Position numbers and translations under genes: made by a program
From: Pleurostoma richardsiae
Taxonomy: Eukaryota > Ascomycota > Sordariomycetes > Calosphaeriales > Pleurostomataceae
DNA length: 64,000 nucleotides
Reading direction: 5' to 3'
Assembly (NCBI GenBank): GCA_030052745.1
Contig: JANBVO010000003.1
Span: 372,001 to 436,000, forward strand
In this document: in pieces, positions 20,864 to 32,272 of the stretch
Layout of the letters: every line of letters starts with the position of its first letter
Position numbering within the stretch: the first letter of the stretch is position 1
Notes under the pieces: model-generated
What the model was told of the DNA's origin: nothing
The model's database searches: none
Seen by the model: the letters and a program-made list of their open reading frames with translations, nothing else

Positions 20864-23429
20864 TTAATTATTAGCCTCGCGCTCCTCACCCTGATCCTCG
20901 TCGCCGTTGACATCGCCATTCTGGCCATTCTGCGCAGGACTGTGCATCTCATAGCCCGGATAGCCTGGATAATTCTCTATGGGGACTGGAGAGTAGTAGT
21001 AGGCCATAGCTGGGTCGGCCATGTATGGAGGCATGCCAGCGGGTGTAGGCCAGAAACCCGGCATATATCCATAGGCCGAAGCGGGTGGAGTCATGGGGAC
21101 TCCGGCGGCGCCATGGTAATACGGTGAGCCCTGATAGAAGGGCGAGGCATTCATGGGAACTGGCTGGCTATATGAGCCCCAAGCAGGTCCCATGGAGGGC
21201 GTATGGTGTGAGGCCGGCGCTTGGTGTTCAGCCCGCAGCGACGCTGAACCACTAGGAGTGTTTGGTTGATGCGACGGGCCAGCTTGAGTAGGAGACGTGA
21301 ACTCCGCGGCCTGGTGATGATGGGTGTAACGTGGAGTCGGGAGATAGTCCTTCGCGACCTTGCGCTCGACACGAAGCGTAGCTCCGGCGAAGGTCATGCC
21401 GTGCTGTGCAGACATCCCAGTTAGTCCAGCGTCCCCTACGGTTCACGACGACACTACTCACGAAAGCCTGGACCGCTGCGTCAGGCGAGTCTGAATGTTC
21501 AAACTCGAGAAATGCGAAATCTCGAGGGACTGATACCAGCGTTAGGAGCGGCAAGGCTGCAAATACAACAACTCATCCAGAGACGTACCTGACGAAACGG
21601 AGGGCTTTTTAACGAAGTTGATCTTGACGACTTGACCAACCTCTCTGAAAAGCTCCACAAGACCCTCCTCGGTAACAGAGGGATGAATGCCACCAACGAA
21701 GATAGACCGGCGCACGGTGTCGTAACGATCAAGATATACAGCGTCGTGGTCACCCCGAGAAGCGGCAAGACTCTTCTTGGGATCGAATGCTTCGACGCGA
21801 TACGTATCATGTCGTCTATACGCCTGCGAAGGGGAGTTAGGTCTCGTTCGAAGTCACATGTTTCGGCGATCTAGAGACTTACGACGTGCAAGTCACGGCC
21901 AGCATCGAATTTGGTAAATTCGACGAGAACGGTTTGGGGCAAACGAAGGAGCTCTTGCAAGTCTTTGCCCAGAAGCTCAGCCTTCTTGACCTTTCCATGC
22001 TTCTCTAGGAGGTCCCGCGCCTCCTCGGGGGTGATGGTGTCCCGGGAACGCTTGTAAACGATGAACAGGCCTATATCCTGTTAGTATCTGTATTTATAAG
22101 GGCAGTAAATGGATATCATACAGTTCGCCTTGACCTTCTCGGTACGACAGGGGCGGCCCAAAATGTTGGCTCCGCGACCCTGCTCAATGGCCAGCTTGGC
22201 ATGATCCACGTTCTGGGAGATAGCGTGGTTAGTGAGCTCTTTGCACACTTGGACAGCTATTTCTTACAGTGAATTGGCAGAAGGCGAATGGCATGTGATG
22301 CTGATCCCGTCTAATCTTCACGTAGACCGTGCCGAATCTGCTGAACTCCCGTGTAACAGCAGCTTCCAGGGCGCGATCATCCTTAGGCTCCGGCAGACTG
22401 ATGGAGTGGTCAGCGGTATTATAAAACTTGGAAAACCAAACTCACTTGGCCACGAAGACGCAGGCCTCGGGCGAATAGACGCTCTGGGCGTCAACTCCCG
22501 CCACCTGGTGGCGAGCACTCAGGTTCGATGTGCGATAACGAAGACCATGCTCGGCCGGGCCGACAATCTGGCCCTCAACGGCCGGCTTAGCTGCGATGTT
22601 GCCCTCAATTGCTCGAGCGACTTCAAGAGGAGCGTTAAGGTCTTTGAGGATCCGCTGAACCGTAGATTCTCTATGAGGCTTCCGGGCGCTCTTCAGAGGC
22701 GATCCAAAGACCTCCCCACTAGGCTTTGCTCCTACCTCAAATGAGGGGGAACTGGGGCTTATCAATTAGTTATGGTTGAAGAATATGGTGGAAGATTAAG
22801 AGGCAGAGAGCACTTACGTCGTGTTGGACTGTCCCGCGCCTGTGGCTAGATCCTGCTTGCCAGCGCCTTGAGTGACGTGGGGGGGCGTGCACCTGAGACA
22901 TATCTCAGTACAGGGAGGTTATATATAGTTATATAGGAACTTATATTGAAGGGAACTTACTGGGCCGGAGATGATCCAGAGATTGACAGAGTATCGAGGC
23001 GGACACCACCTGCGTCGTATTAGTACACTTTTGCTGTTGCAAGCCGAGATGACATCTGGCTTCCAGAAATCGTCGGGGTCAACTTTGACCTTCTCTGTTG
23101 GAAGAGGAAACAAAATATCAAGTGCTGGATGGGAGTGAAGGGCGAAGGAATGTTTGAGATGTACGACATGGGGGAGGTCAGAGTTCTAGAGAGGTGAACG
23201 GAAACGAAAAACAAGAAAGACAGGAGGGGAGCTGCTGCGCCCATCAGGGCATATAAGGCGGAGGACTGAAGAGCAAAGTGCAACGGTAAATGCGAGCTAA
23301 TGGTGTGAATGAAGAACCGAGTCCGCTTTACTTACCGCCGGGGTCCGTGCCAGGAGTCGAGGCAATCGCGGAGGACAGAGCGCGGGGGCGAGCCTCTTTA
23401 ACGTTGTCAGACTTCTTCTGAGAAGCCAT
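20864..23429 (-). CDS. RNA-binding protein with three RRM domains
   Basis: Ten exons on minus are 23429-23336, 23009-22961, 22892-22818, 22751-22446, 22397-22268, 22212-22122, 22070-21883, 21823-21589, 21529-21462 and 21403-20864, giving 591 residues. RRM1 begins about residue 169 (ACVFVANLPEPKDDRALE, with MPFAFCQFT as its RNP1). RRM2 begins about 250 (CLFIVYKRSRDTITPEEA). RRM3 begins about 350 (RSIFVGGIHPSVTEEGL, with RDFAFLEFE as RNP1). The tail (about 420-591) is rich in Pro, Tyr, Met and Gln, like low-complexity regions of mRNP proteins, and ends in an acidic stretch. The family points to mRNA binding; the target and process are unknown and I do not assign a yeast name. All junctions keep frame. 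Confidence 0.88.
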
Positions 23430-24469
23430 GATGACGGTAGTCGTTCAAAGTCGAGGATGTGTGGGCGATAGGAGAGAAGTAAGGAAGAGGTGGGTGCTAG
23501 TCGCCGCTAGACTGATGGGTGAAGGTTGTCGATCTCGCTTTGAGGAATCCCACGATCAAGTGGGAGTCCAGTAGCGTCGAGTGACCAATACCTTGGTCTC
23601 TACGGCGGACAGCGATTGCTGCGGAGTGCGACAATGTATTCGTGGTGCAGTTCCCGAAGTAGCCTACTTGCAAGTATGTGTTTCTCCTGGGAAGTGATGC
23701 TGGGGAGGTGAGGCAGACACAACCTGTGGCGAGGGCGCGGAGGTTGAAACAAGTCCAACTACGTGAGAGCCGTCAAGAAAATGTGAAGTAGGTGGAGATG
23801 GAGGAGATATTCAGGAAACTCAACAATAGACGCCGGTGACGAAGGGTGAGTGTGAGAGTTACAGGTGAGGTTGCCCTGCAGAAAAATAGGGATGCTGCAG
23901 AAGAGGGTGATCAACGCTAGTGAAGGCGAGACGAAGCCTCGGTTGCTCACTTCGTGACTGGTAGACGCGTGTGGTAGAAGAAACAAAAAGCCTGACCCGG
24001 AGGAGTACTTGAGACGGGCGGGAACCAGGCTCGTGTCTCGTGGGAAACGGTCGAGGGAGTGCAAGCTGCCGAGGGAGGATACCTTGAGTGAACTGCAAGG
24101 CTCTCTCTCTCGGAAGGCTTTGAAGGCTGGAACGATTGAAGGTTTGCGGATGGGTAGAAATACCAAGGAGAAGGGTATCTCTGGAGGAGTGGTTGTAGGT
24201 AGGGTGGGAGGTCCGAGGGTTGAAGAGCTGGAGGGGTGAGTTGGTGTCGAGGTATGTACCTCGAGACGAGCGTCTGTGGCGGCTTCAAATTCGAGGCAAG
24301 GCGCGCGTCTCGCGTATGAGCGGATCCGAGGCGCGTCTGGAGGAACGGAGGCGGACAGAAAGGGGCAGCTGGAAGGGGAAAGAGCCATCATGAGGGCCAA
24401 GAGCGAGCTTGCCCCTTCCCCTTTGGGGTCCCCCACCAGCCTCATCCCTCTTCAAGAAGTACCTTGGTA
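23430..24469. promoter_or_regulatory. Upstream region and probable leader of the RRM gene
   Basis: About 1 kb upstream of the RRM start codon is strongly purine-rich on plus (pyrimidine-rich on the coding minus strand), typical of a fungal promoter and long 5'UTR. A 228-codon open frame on minus (23759-24445) reflects this bias: it is rich in Ser, Pro and Leu with no domain. A palindromic GGTATGTACC element lies near 24250. Confidence 0.5.
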
Positions 24470-27130
24470 CCTGAATAGGCGGGTATGGGATGCTCGTATT
24501 GGACTCGCCTTGTTGGGCTTCGGAGTTGCGTGTGCTCGCCGCCCCTGAGAGGCGGTGATCCTCTGCGCCGACCTTTGTTGGGCGTGAGGCAGGTTGACGA
24601 TGTGTCGTTGGCTTGCCGTCCATGGGCTTGCACTCGCCTTGTTGGTGTAGAAGGTAAGTGAGAATGAATACCGAGTGCTTGACAATGTATGTCGTACACA
24701 CTCGCCGCTCCTGAAGTGCGTTGATAGTCATCCTTTGCATCCGCCTTGTTAAGTTCGAGGAAGGCTGACTATATTTGTCGTTGACTTGTTGTCCCCAAGC
24801 TTGCACTCGCAATGTTGGTGTAGAAGTAAGAATGAGTACCGAGTGCGTGACAATGTGTGTCGTATGCTCATGCCGGCGCCCCTGAAGTGATCTGACTCTT
24901 TGTATAGGCATTGTTTATTACGAGGTGAGTTGACGATATTTGTGATCGACTTCACCGTCTCCGAATTTGTACACACCTAGTTGGCATAAGGCTCGTTGGG
25001 AATGAGTGCCATGTGCCGGATAATGTCTGCTATAGGTGTAGCCCCTTAAGTGGCCTGGACCCTTGCACCCGCCCCATTGGGTACAAGACAGATTGGCTAT
25101 GCATGTCGTTGACTTGCCACTCTTGACCTCAATTGAGCCATGTTAAGATAAGGCTGATTGAGACTCTGTGTTCGGTGTGGGGTGATGTATGTTGTGCGCT
25201 CGCTGACCCCGAAGTGAAGTGACCCATTACACCCGCTTTGCCGGGTATAAAGCAGACTGACAAAATGTGTTGTCAACTCGCCGCCTTTGACCTTGCACCC
25301 GCCTTGTTAGATCAGGCTGGTTGAAGATGCGATGCCGTGTAAACAACAAAATATCTCTGATGGTTGCCGTCTAGGGTGAACCTTGAAGTGGAACTGCCTT
25401 GTTAAGACAAGACTGGCTGATAATGTACCTATGCCGTACGGACCAGAATATGTGTCGTATGCTTACTGCCCCTGAAGTGTAGCGGTATTACTAGGCGTTA
25501 CACGAGTAGGCGATACATATTGAGTGCTCGTCGTTGCCAGAATATACCCGCCTTCCTAGTGATAGGGAGACTGACGAAGTGCCTCGTGTGCTTTGGCCTT
25601 CAAGTGTACCCGCCGCCTTTATTAGAAATCTGGTAGAAGACATGTGTCGAGTGCTCGTCGCCCTTAAAGAGTACCCAGTTTAACAATGGATTCCGTATGC
25701 TCGCTGTCCGGACCTTGCACTCCCCATGTCAGACAGAGGACTAGTCGATAATATATATCGTGTATCGTGTGTTGCATGCTCGGTAAAGTGGTGACATTTC
25801 CTCACTGCCCTTAAATGAGATCGAAAACTCCTTAGACGCAATGATGCTTGATATTTGTTGTGGACTGGTCGATACTAGCCTTTGGTTCGTCTTCTTTAGG
25901 TGTAAGGCTTCTGGACGACGTGCCTCCCGTGCTCACTGTTGCTGGAGCGAAGTGACCCATGAACCGATTCGTCGGGTAACAGGCTCCTTGACAATGTGTT
26001 TCGTATGCTCTTGCTCTAGAGCGTTATTGAACTCGTCTCATTGGGCGCAATGTTGCCCACGATGTGCATCGGTTGCTTAACGCTTTTCACACTTGCGCTC
26101 GCCTTCTTGGGCGTAATGCGGCTGTCGATATGTCGGACTCGACGCCCATGAAACGATAATTGAATTCGCATCATTACACGCCATGCTGCCCAGGGTGTTT
26201 ATCGTCGGCACGGCGCCTCTAGCACTTGCCCTCGCCTTCTCAAGCAAAGGGAGCTCTCACGCTGTCTTGTGCGATTGTCACTCCTAGAGCTATCGTTAGA
26301 CTCGCCTTCCATTAGGGGCACTACTACTCAAGGTGTGCGCTGTATACTCGAAGTCTCTGACCTTGCAGTCACCTCGTTAGGAGCAAGGCTACTTATGATG
26401 TGCCGTGAGCTTCCCACTCTAAGAGTAAGCATCGGGCTTCGCCATGCCAGGGACGAGGAGATGCTAATCGTACTTACCATTTTTGGATTGTCGTCTGCAC
26501 TCGCCATTCCTAGTGTATATAGTGATACCATTTCACAATGTCGGCTTTAACTGTCCCTTTCGAGGAGCCCGTTGAGTCGTCCTTTTAGGTAAAGGATCCC
26601 ACGATATCCTTCAAACCAAAGCTGCCGAGGAGATGAGTGAAGGCCCACCATGATGTCGTTTGCAACTGCCGTTCTTAAAGCGCCCCGCCGAGCTCACCAT
26701 CCTCAACACGTCTGTAGAGAAGCCACTACATCGTGTCTGTTGTGCTTGCCACCGCTTGTGGAGCGTCAGTTGGACTTGCCTTTTCTGGGGTACTCATTCC
26801 CCTCCTCGGTTTGGGCGAGTGCATTAGGCTCGCCGTACCTGGACTGTACATGGAGCTCGTTGTTCTTGATGTGTGCAATGCACCCGCTGTTCCTGGGGCG
26901 TCCATCGGACCCGCTGTTTTAGGTGTAGGATTCGACTTGCCGTTCTTTGGGCCTGGATGGCCGCTCTGAGAGTCGCATAAGACTAGCCATCCCTAGCCAA
27001 TTTCGAGGCGCATGGTGAGCTGATTCTATGTTGTCTCTCGTGCTTACTGGTCCCAATCTACCATTGGACTTGTCACCTCAAATGTATGGGAGAGATAGGA
27101 CCACTTCTGGTGTGCTCGCCGTTACTGAGG
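24470..27130. repeat. Strongly diverged tandem array (about 160-173-base unit made of two related halves)
   Basis: Clear units begin near 24627, 24800, 24966, 25131 and 25291, so the period falls from about 173 to 160 bases. Each unit opens with a form of TTGCACTCGCCTTGTTGG. It continues with a GACAATGTGTGTCGTATGCT block and a CGCCCCTGAAGTG block. A second half repeats the opening (CACCCGCCTTGTTAGGTA) and ends GTCGTTGACTTGCCGTC. Half-unit echoes continue, more degenerate, to about 27.1 kb (for example ACTTGCGCTCGCCTTCTTGGGCGT near 26091). No transposase, polymerase or long terminal repeat is seen. Unit lengths are not multiples of three throughout, so the array as a whole is not a repeat protein gene. 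Origin and role are unknown. Confidence 0.75.
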
Positions 27131-29280
27131 CTGCTATTGTAGTCGCTCTCTAAGCACTTTTCAAAATCCTCTGCCGGTAGTCTATTAACCTTGCCGTGCT
27201 TAGAGTGCAAACTGTAGTATTGCACTTTATTAGTCTATAGCCAGCCTTTGGAACCTTCTAAAGTCTTTAGAGAGATTCGCAATTAGCCTAACCTGGTAGT
27301 GTGCTAAAGTTTTAAATGGCGGGTGCCCTTTGTAGACCTCACGCGGAGTACTTTCGGGGAGCCTTTCATGCTGGATGAAAGGCCTGTGAGCTTCGTTGAT
27401 TACCGGTTAGATTCGTCGCAACTAGATTACATATTGGACAACATTGAAGGACTTACCGAGTAGGGTCGGTCGACTTAGGGAAAATGATATACAACAATTG
27501 TTCGCTAGCACTGACCATTCGAACTTGTGTGATCATGAGACGTTGTATCTGTGCGAGGTGCCGAATGCGACGCATCGAGTGCGCACCGAGTTTGTTGTTT
27601 TAGAAATCGGAGTGGCTCCCGAAATTGTTGTATTGGGAGGGAAGAACAGCTCCACGAATTCGCTCTGCCTTGAATATTCACCGAGTTGTCGTCTGAACGA
27701 TATGTCAATGCTAGCAGTAAAGAATTTGCTGGGAAAGTGAGTTGGAAGTGAACCTTGGGTTGCTCTCTCTGAGCTGACCGTCACGCCTACGTAACTCGTC
27801 GAGGGAGCTGCACGTTACACGGGATTCCAAGGCAGCTGGATGCGGCTGGACAAGCAGCTGAACTTCATTGTCGAACTGCCTGCCAAAGTTGCTATCCTTG
27901 GGAGAAGAGATAGCAAAGATAACATGACATTGCTGTATTGCTCCAACATGTACCAACCAGACAGCCGTCACAGCCGGCCATGTCAGAAACAGTTGATTGG
28001 AGTATTCGGGTACAGACCGACAGGCATATAGGCATTGTTATAACGTAGTCGTCCCCTTCTGATATAGAAGCCTCTTAGTCGATGCCCATCATCACAATCA
28101 AAACTGAAGGTCTAGCGGATAATAGTGGTCATTAGATAGAGCATCCATGCTTGAGGCACTCCAGAGCTAACCAATCCACGTTTTGCTCTATACGTAGGGC
28201 CAAGCCAGCTTCTCGATTCATAGCAAGAGTGGTCATCAGCTCTGACTTAGCAAATGAACGTGGCAGACATGGTATCAGGCATGAACGGGCAAAATCACCA
28301 AAACGCCACATATAATGAAGTAGAGAGCACGACAATACATGCAAATGCAGACATGAGAAGCAAAGAAAGGGTAGTCAGCTGGCCAAGCACAGAATAGAAT
28401 GATGCTGGCAGACTCCAAAGAAGATGGTAGCGACTGTGGATATGAAGTCTACTCCTTAAGGAATCTCAGCTTGACGTGTACATATTTGATGCTTTCATCC
28501 CACTGACGCGCTATTATCGCACCACAGTCAAGAACCTGAACCTCGCTTTTTTTGGACGAAATCGTTGCCTGGAGGAATGCACCAGGATCTTATGCATCGA
28601 GACATCTTTAGCGAGCATCTACAATGATAGGGAGTAGAGCATTCAACAGGGCGTCTCCGGCAGTTCCAAAGACAGACAAGGACGAGTGCTCCACAAACCA
28701 ATGCTGGGCACTTGCACAGCAAAGGTGCAGTAGTTGTTGATGAGAGAAGAGACACGATACGTCTAGGTCCGGTATTTTTATCCTTCAGGAGGGGGAAACA
28801 TATCGCGGCCGGGGCAAATAAACACAGACGATGGAAGGGAGAAAAGCAGATACAGATCTTCCAATCGCAGCAGAAGAGTTGAGCACTCTAGAGAGGTGCG
28901 TCAGTCGGACGCGACATGAAAGGGAGGCCTGGAGGACGTCGAAGTTAAACAATGAGGCTCAACTTCCGGCAGTGTCTCCGAGACACCGGGCCCCACCTTC
29001 CCAAGGTTGACGGAGCGGATATTTATTTCACCTTGGCATGGGTCTTGCAGCTTCGACCTGTAGCAGCTCGACAGCCCAGCCGAGCTCTGTCCAAGCCATA
29101 ACTTCAGATAAGCGGAGGCTTCCAACCCCTCTAGGTGTAATACGTATCAGCGTCTTCCGAACTCTACTGCATTGCTTCGGTGGCTCCCGGTAGCATGGCC
29201 TCTGCGCATTGAGCCAATTGGCTCTCTGCATCCTCCCATACGTCGACAATATCCTTCTCTGCGCGGAGCATCCGCCCAAC
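27131..29280. other. Intergenic region, no supported gene
   Basis: This 2.1 kb runs from the fading end of the tandem array to the CIA30 start. Composition is close to balanced, and open frames are under about 120 codons with no domain. Promoter elements of CIA30 must lie in the last few hundred bases. I see nothing else that I can support. Confidence 0.55.
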
Positions 29281-30148
29281 ATGCGCGCAACACCCTGTTT
29301 GTCGAGGAGCTTTTGGGGCCGGAGCGTCGATGAGCTGAGGAGGCTCACTAATATCGGTATGTGCTCCTCCGTCATACGTGTCTCTGCCAACGGGAAACAT
29401 ACTCGGCTAATCAGATCCTCTTTGACCAGCCTTCAAACTCGAGGGTATCAAAGGCGCGACCACCCCGCTCGATCTGCAGTCATTCCGCAGCCCCGACTCG
29501 ATCGCCGGATGCAAGGTGATGTCCGATGTCGACATCGGAGGTTACTCAGAAGCGCACCTCGATTGGGTGCCGACGCCCGCGTCGTCCGGCCCGCACACGC
29601 CCACACACGGCCCCAGCGGCTACGCCCGGTTCCACGGGACTATATCAACACAGCTCCCCAGGAACCGGCCGGAAATCGAGCGGTCCGGCTACGCCGCCTG
29701 GCGGACGCTGGACCGCGGCCCGACGATCTTCGGGCGCAGCCTGTGGAACATCGACCCCTACGTGTACCTCGCGCTGCGGGTCAAGTCGGACGGGCGGAGC
29801 TACTTCGTCAACGTGCAGACCGAGTCGGTGGTACCGACGGACCTGCACCAGCACCGGCTGTTCAGCAAGCGGCCGGGCGAGTGGGAGACGGTGCTGATCA
29901 AGTGGAACGACTTCGTGCGGACGAACCACGGGTTCGTCGTCGAGCCGCAGACAGAGATATTAAGGCAGAAGGTCAAGACCGTCGGTATCGGCTTGACAGA
30001 TCGGATACCCGGCCCGTTTGACCTTTGCATTGAGAGGATATGGGCGACGAACGACCCTACGGAGGCGGATAGCCCAGATGTCGGTGCGGCTAAGGAGGGC
30101 GAGCTGAAGAACAAGCATGGGCAGAAGATTAAGTGGGCAAGAGAATAA
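29281..30148 (+). CDS. CIA30: Complex I intermediate-associated protein 30 (CIA30/NDUFAF1)
   Basis: Exons are 29281-29356 and 29430-30148, giving 264 residues. CIA30 is a matrix chaperone that binds assembly intermediates of the membrane arm of mitochondrial complex I. The N-terminus (MRATPCLSRSFWGRS) is basic and free of acids, as in an import signal. The conserved domain follows: GCKVMSDVDIGGYSEAHLD, ARFHGTISTQLP, the hallmark SGYAAWRTLDRGPTIFGRSLW, YLALRVKSDGRSYFVNVQTES and the final TVGIGLTDRIPGPFDLCIERI. The donor is GTATGT at 29357. I chose the acceptor ending at 29429 because it restores the frame into AFKLEGIKGATTPLDL. A functional copy suggests a respiratory chain with complex I. Confidence 0.93.
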
Positions 30149-32272
30149 GCCCTGACACCTGATTTACGGATATTACAGCTTGCGAGGTTAAGACGCAGAT
30201 CTCATACCTCATGGTGGTGACATGAGCTGGATGTGCTGCATATGTCTGGGAGGTTAGATGCCAGTTGTTAGAGAGCCAAAGACGCAATCCGGGCTATATT
30301 GAGGAGACTGATAATACGGCCCTCATATTAACAGGCATACTGGCGAGGGCAGGCAGAGAACGCCGTACCCAAGATGTACATACACAATGAAGACGACCGT
30401 TCTGTGAAGACTCATCTGCTATCCGTTGTTTTGCTGCAGCTGAAGCCAACGCCAAAGCGTACGAAGAGGGCTGGTCGTTTGATATCGAGGCCCGTCCCAA
30501 TCCTTGTTCTCTTGATGAAGATTGGACACTCCCTTTCTCTCGCTCATTCTGTGGCGCATATGCATGGAAGAGTAATGAAGAAGCCAGGCAAACTTTGCCG
30601 AAGTCCTACGAGGTTGGGTGCGCCTGCATATGAAAACGCAGAACCATCTGTACCAACGTCCCTCGGGGAGAAAGCGCCCTCTACTCCTCTTATAGGGGAG
30701 AATATATGCAAGTCTGGGTCACTGGAGCCACGTCGCTGGATGTGAACCAATGATGCTTAGCAACGCCTGGATGCCTTATAAAAATGGCTGAGTTGCAGAC
30801 TGTGGCGACAGCACATACATATATGGCCTTCGTGCCTTCATAGCCAGTACTGTTGTAGCACGACGCCAGCAGAGCCCGGCGGTCTGTCATGCGAGCCCCG
30901 AGGGGACGAAGAAACTCCCGACTGGCTGGATATTACTGCTCTCGAGACTGAATACAACGTGCCGGCACTGTGGATATCACCTGCAGGTCCTGACTTCTCG
31001 ATCAAGACCGTCCTGGAGCTGCGGGCCCATCGACCGGCCGCATTATGAGCTGTCGAATTCGCGGCATTCGACTCCTTGTGAGTCGTGGCACCCTGGAGGA
31101 CTGACAGCTGGTGCGCTAGCCAGCTATATGAAATGATTTATCTGCATATAACCGCTATCAAAGATGACGCCGGATCTCCAGAGCGCATCTGAACCAAGCT
31201 CATAGGCTCCGCCGCTGGTGCGATCTTGGTTCCGGGAGCGATCTGATCAGGGGCTCGAGTCGATCCTGACGGTGCTCAAATGCGATGTTCTCAAGCAAGC
31301 GAGACAGAGGTTCGGTTGTCAGCGGCTACCATAGGAGCCGGCGAGGTGGGGCCGGCACGGCAAGCCCATCCCATCCATTTTCAGAAAGCGCTTCCGACGC
31401 TCGGCAGCCGGACAAAGGTAGAATTTTTCTGAATTGGCCGCTCTGAGTGGAGGAGCCGCTGACCACGCTCACCACCCCCAGCTGACAGGCTCGACAGGCC
31501 CGTCATTGGAGGAGATGAGCGGCGACGGCCAGCACCGTTTGGCTCGACGAACCGCGTTTCAAGATTGCCTTTCCGGCCCTGCAGGAGATGCAGCCGCAGG
31601 GCGGCGAGTGTGACGGCGATCTGGCTGTTGAATGGGAACTTGGAATCCTGCGAAAACCCTCGCGGGAAAAGGTGGGGTACGCACTGTAGCGTCAAAAGTT
31701 TCCCGCGGCACCACATCACGCACGCACGACTTTCCGAGGTGAGAGCATCGTGGCCCGCGCTTGGCGGGGTTGCCGGTACTGGAGGGAGGTGTAGCGTAGA
31801 GTATGTACAGTAGATACATGCACACCTTTGGGCATGGGACGCATCTGCTGCGTCGGTAGCGTCACCAGGAAGCATGTGGCGGCATTGTGGACCGGGGAAT
31901 GCTAACCGTCGTCGTGGCTGTCTACCCCATACTGGTGCGAAGGGAAATAATCCCGGTGGATTAGGTACTTAATGTGTTAGTGCTCCGTGTGTAGTAGAGT
32001 TGCCGGATCACTCCCACTGCTTTCTTTCTTATGACTCAGAAGGACTCTCCTGTCCCAGCTAAAATACGGCCTGTCTGACGAGACCATCAGAATACACGGA
32101 TCCAGGCTTCATCTCGGTCACCCATACGTCCCCTCTCCATTCTCGCTTTTCTGAGAGTGTGAGGCGTCTTCCCCATACTTGCCTTGTCTGACACTGCCCC
32201 TCATTTCGTCATTCGCGGCAGGAAGAAAAAAAGAAAAAAAAAGGGACCCCGCATTCTCTCCCGGCCGTCAAG
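30149..32272. promoter_or_regulatory. Intergenic region with the LEU4 upstream sequence
   Basis: This 2.1 kb is between CIA30 and LEU4, both on plus. No gene is supported. The leucine-pathway activator Leu3 is known to bind CCGGN2CCGG; a one-mismatch relative, CCGGTACTGG, lies at 31773-31782, about 490 bases upstream of the LEU4 ATG. The last 100 bases before the ATG hold A-rich stretches (near 32223-32245). Confidence 0.45.

Noticed and set aside
23759-24445. 228-codon Ser/Pro/Leu-rich frame on minus upstream of the RRM gene
   Set aside because: It mirrors the pyrimidine bias of the leader; no domain and no splice link to the RRM gene.
26733-26969. 78-codon hydrophobic frame within the degenerate array
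   Set aside because: It reads array half-units (Leu/Val/Gly from CTCGCC/TTGGG motifs); no sign of a real membrane protein.
27618-27950. Two stretches (27618-27680 and 27885-27948) with similar peptides around VVLGGKNSS and AILGRRDSK
   Set aside because: Identity is only about 55-60 percent by eye over 60 bases, too weak to call a duplication.
29209-29280. Upstream ATG at 29209 in frame with the first exon of CIA30
   Set aside because: The protein from 29281 starts with a proper mitochondrial presequence; the extension would add hydrophobic, cysteine-rich sequence with no homology.
31381-31875. 164-codon frame on minus upstream of LEU4
   Set aside because: No domain, low-quality composition and it overlaps other open frames.
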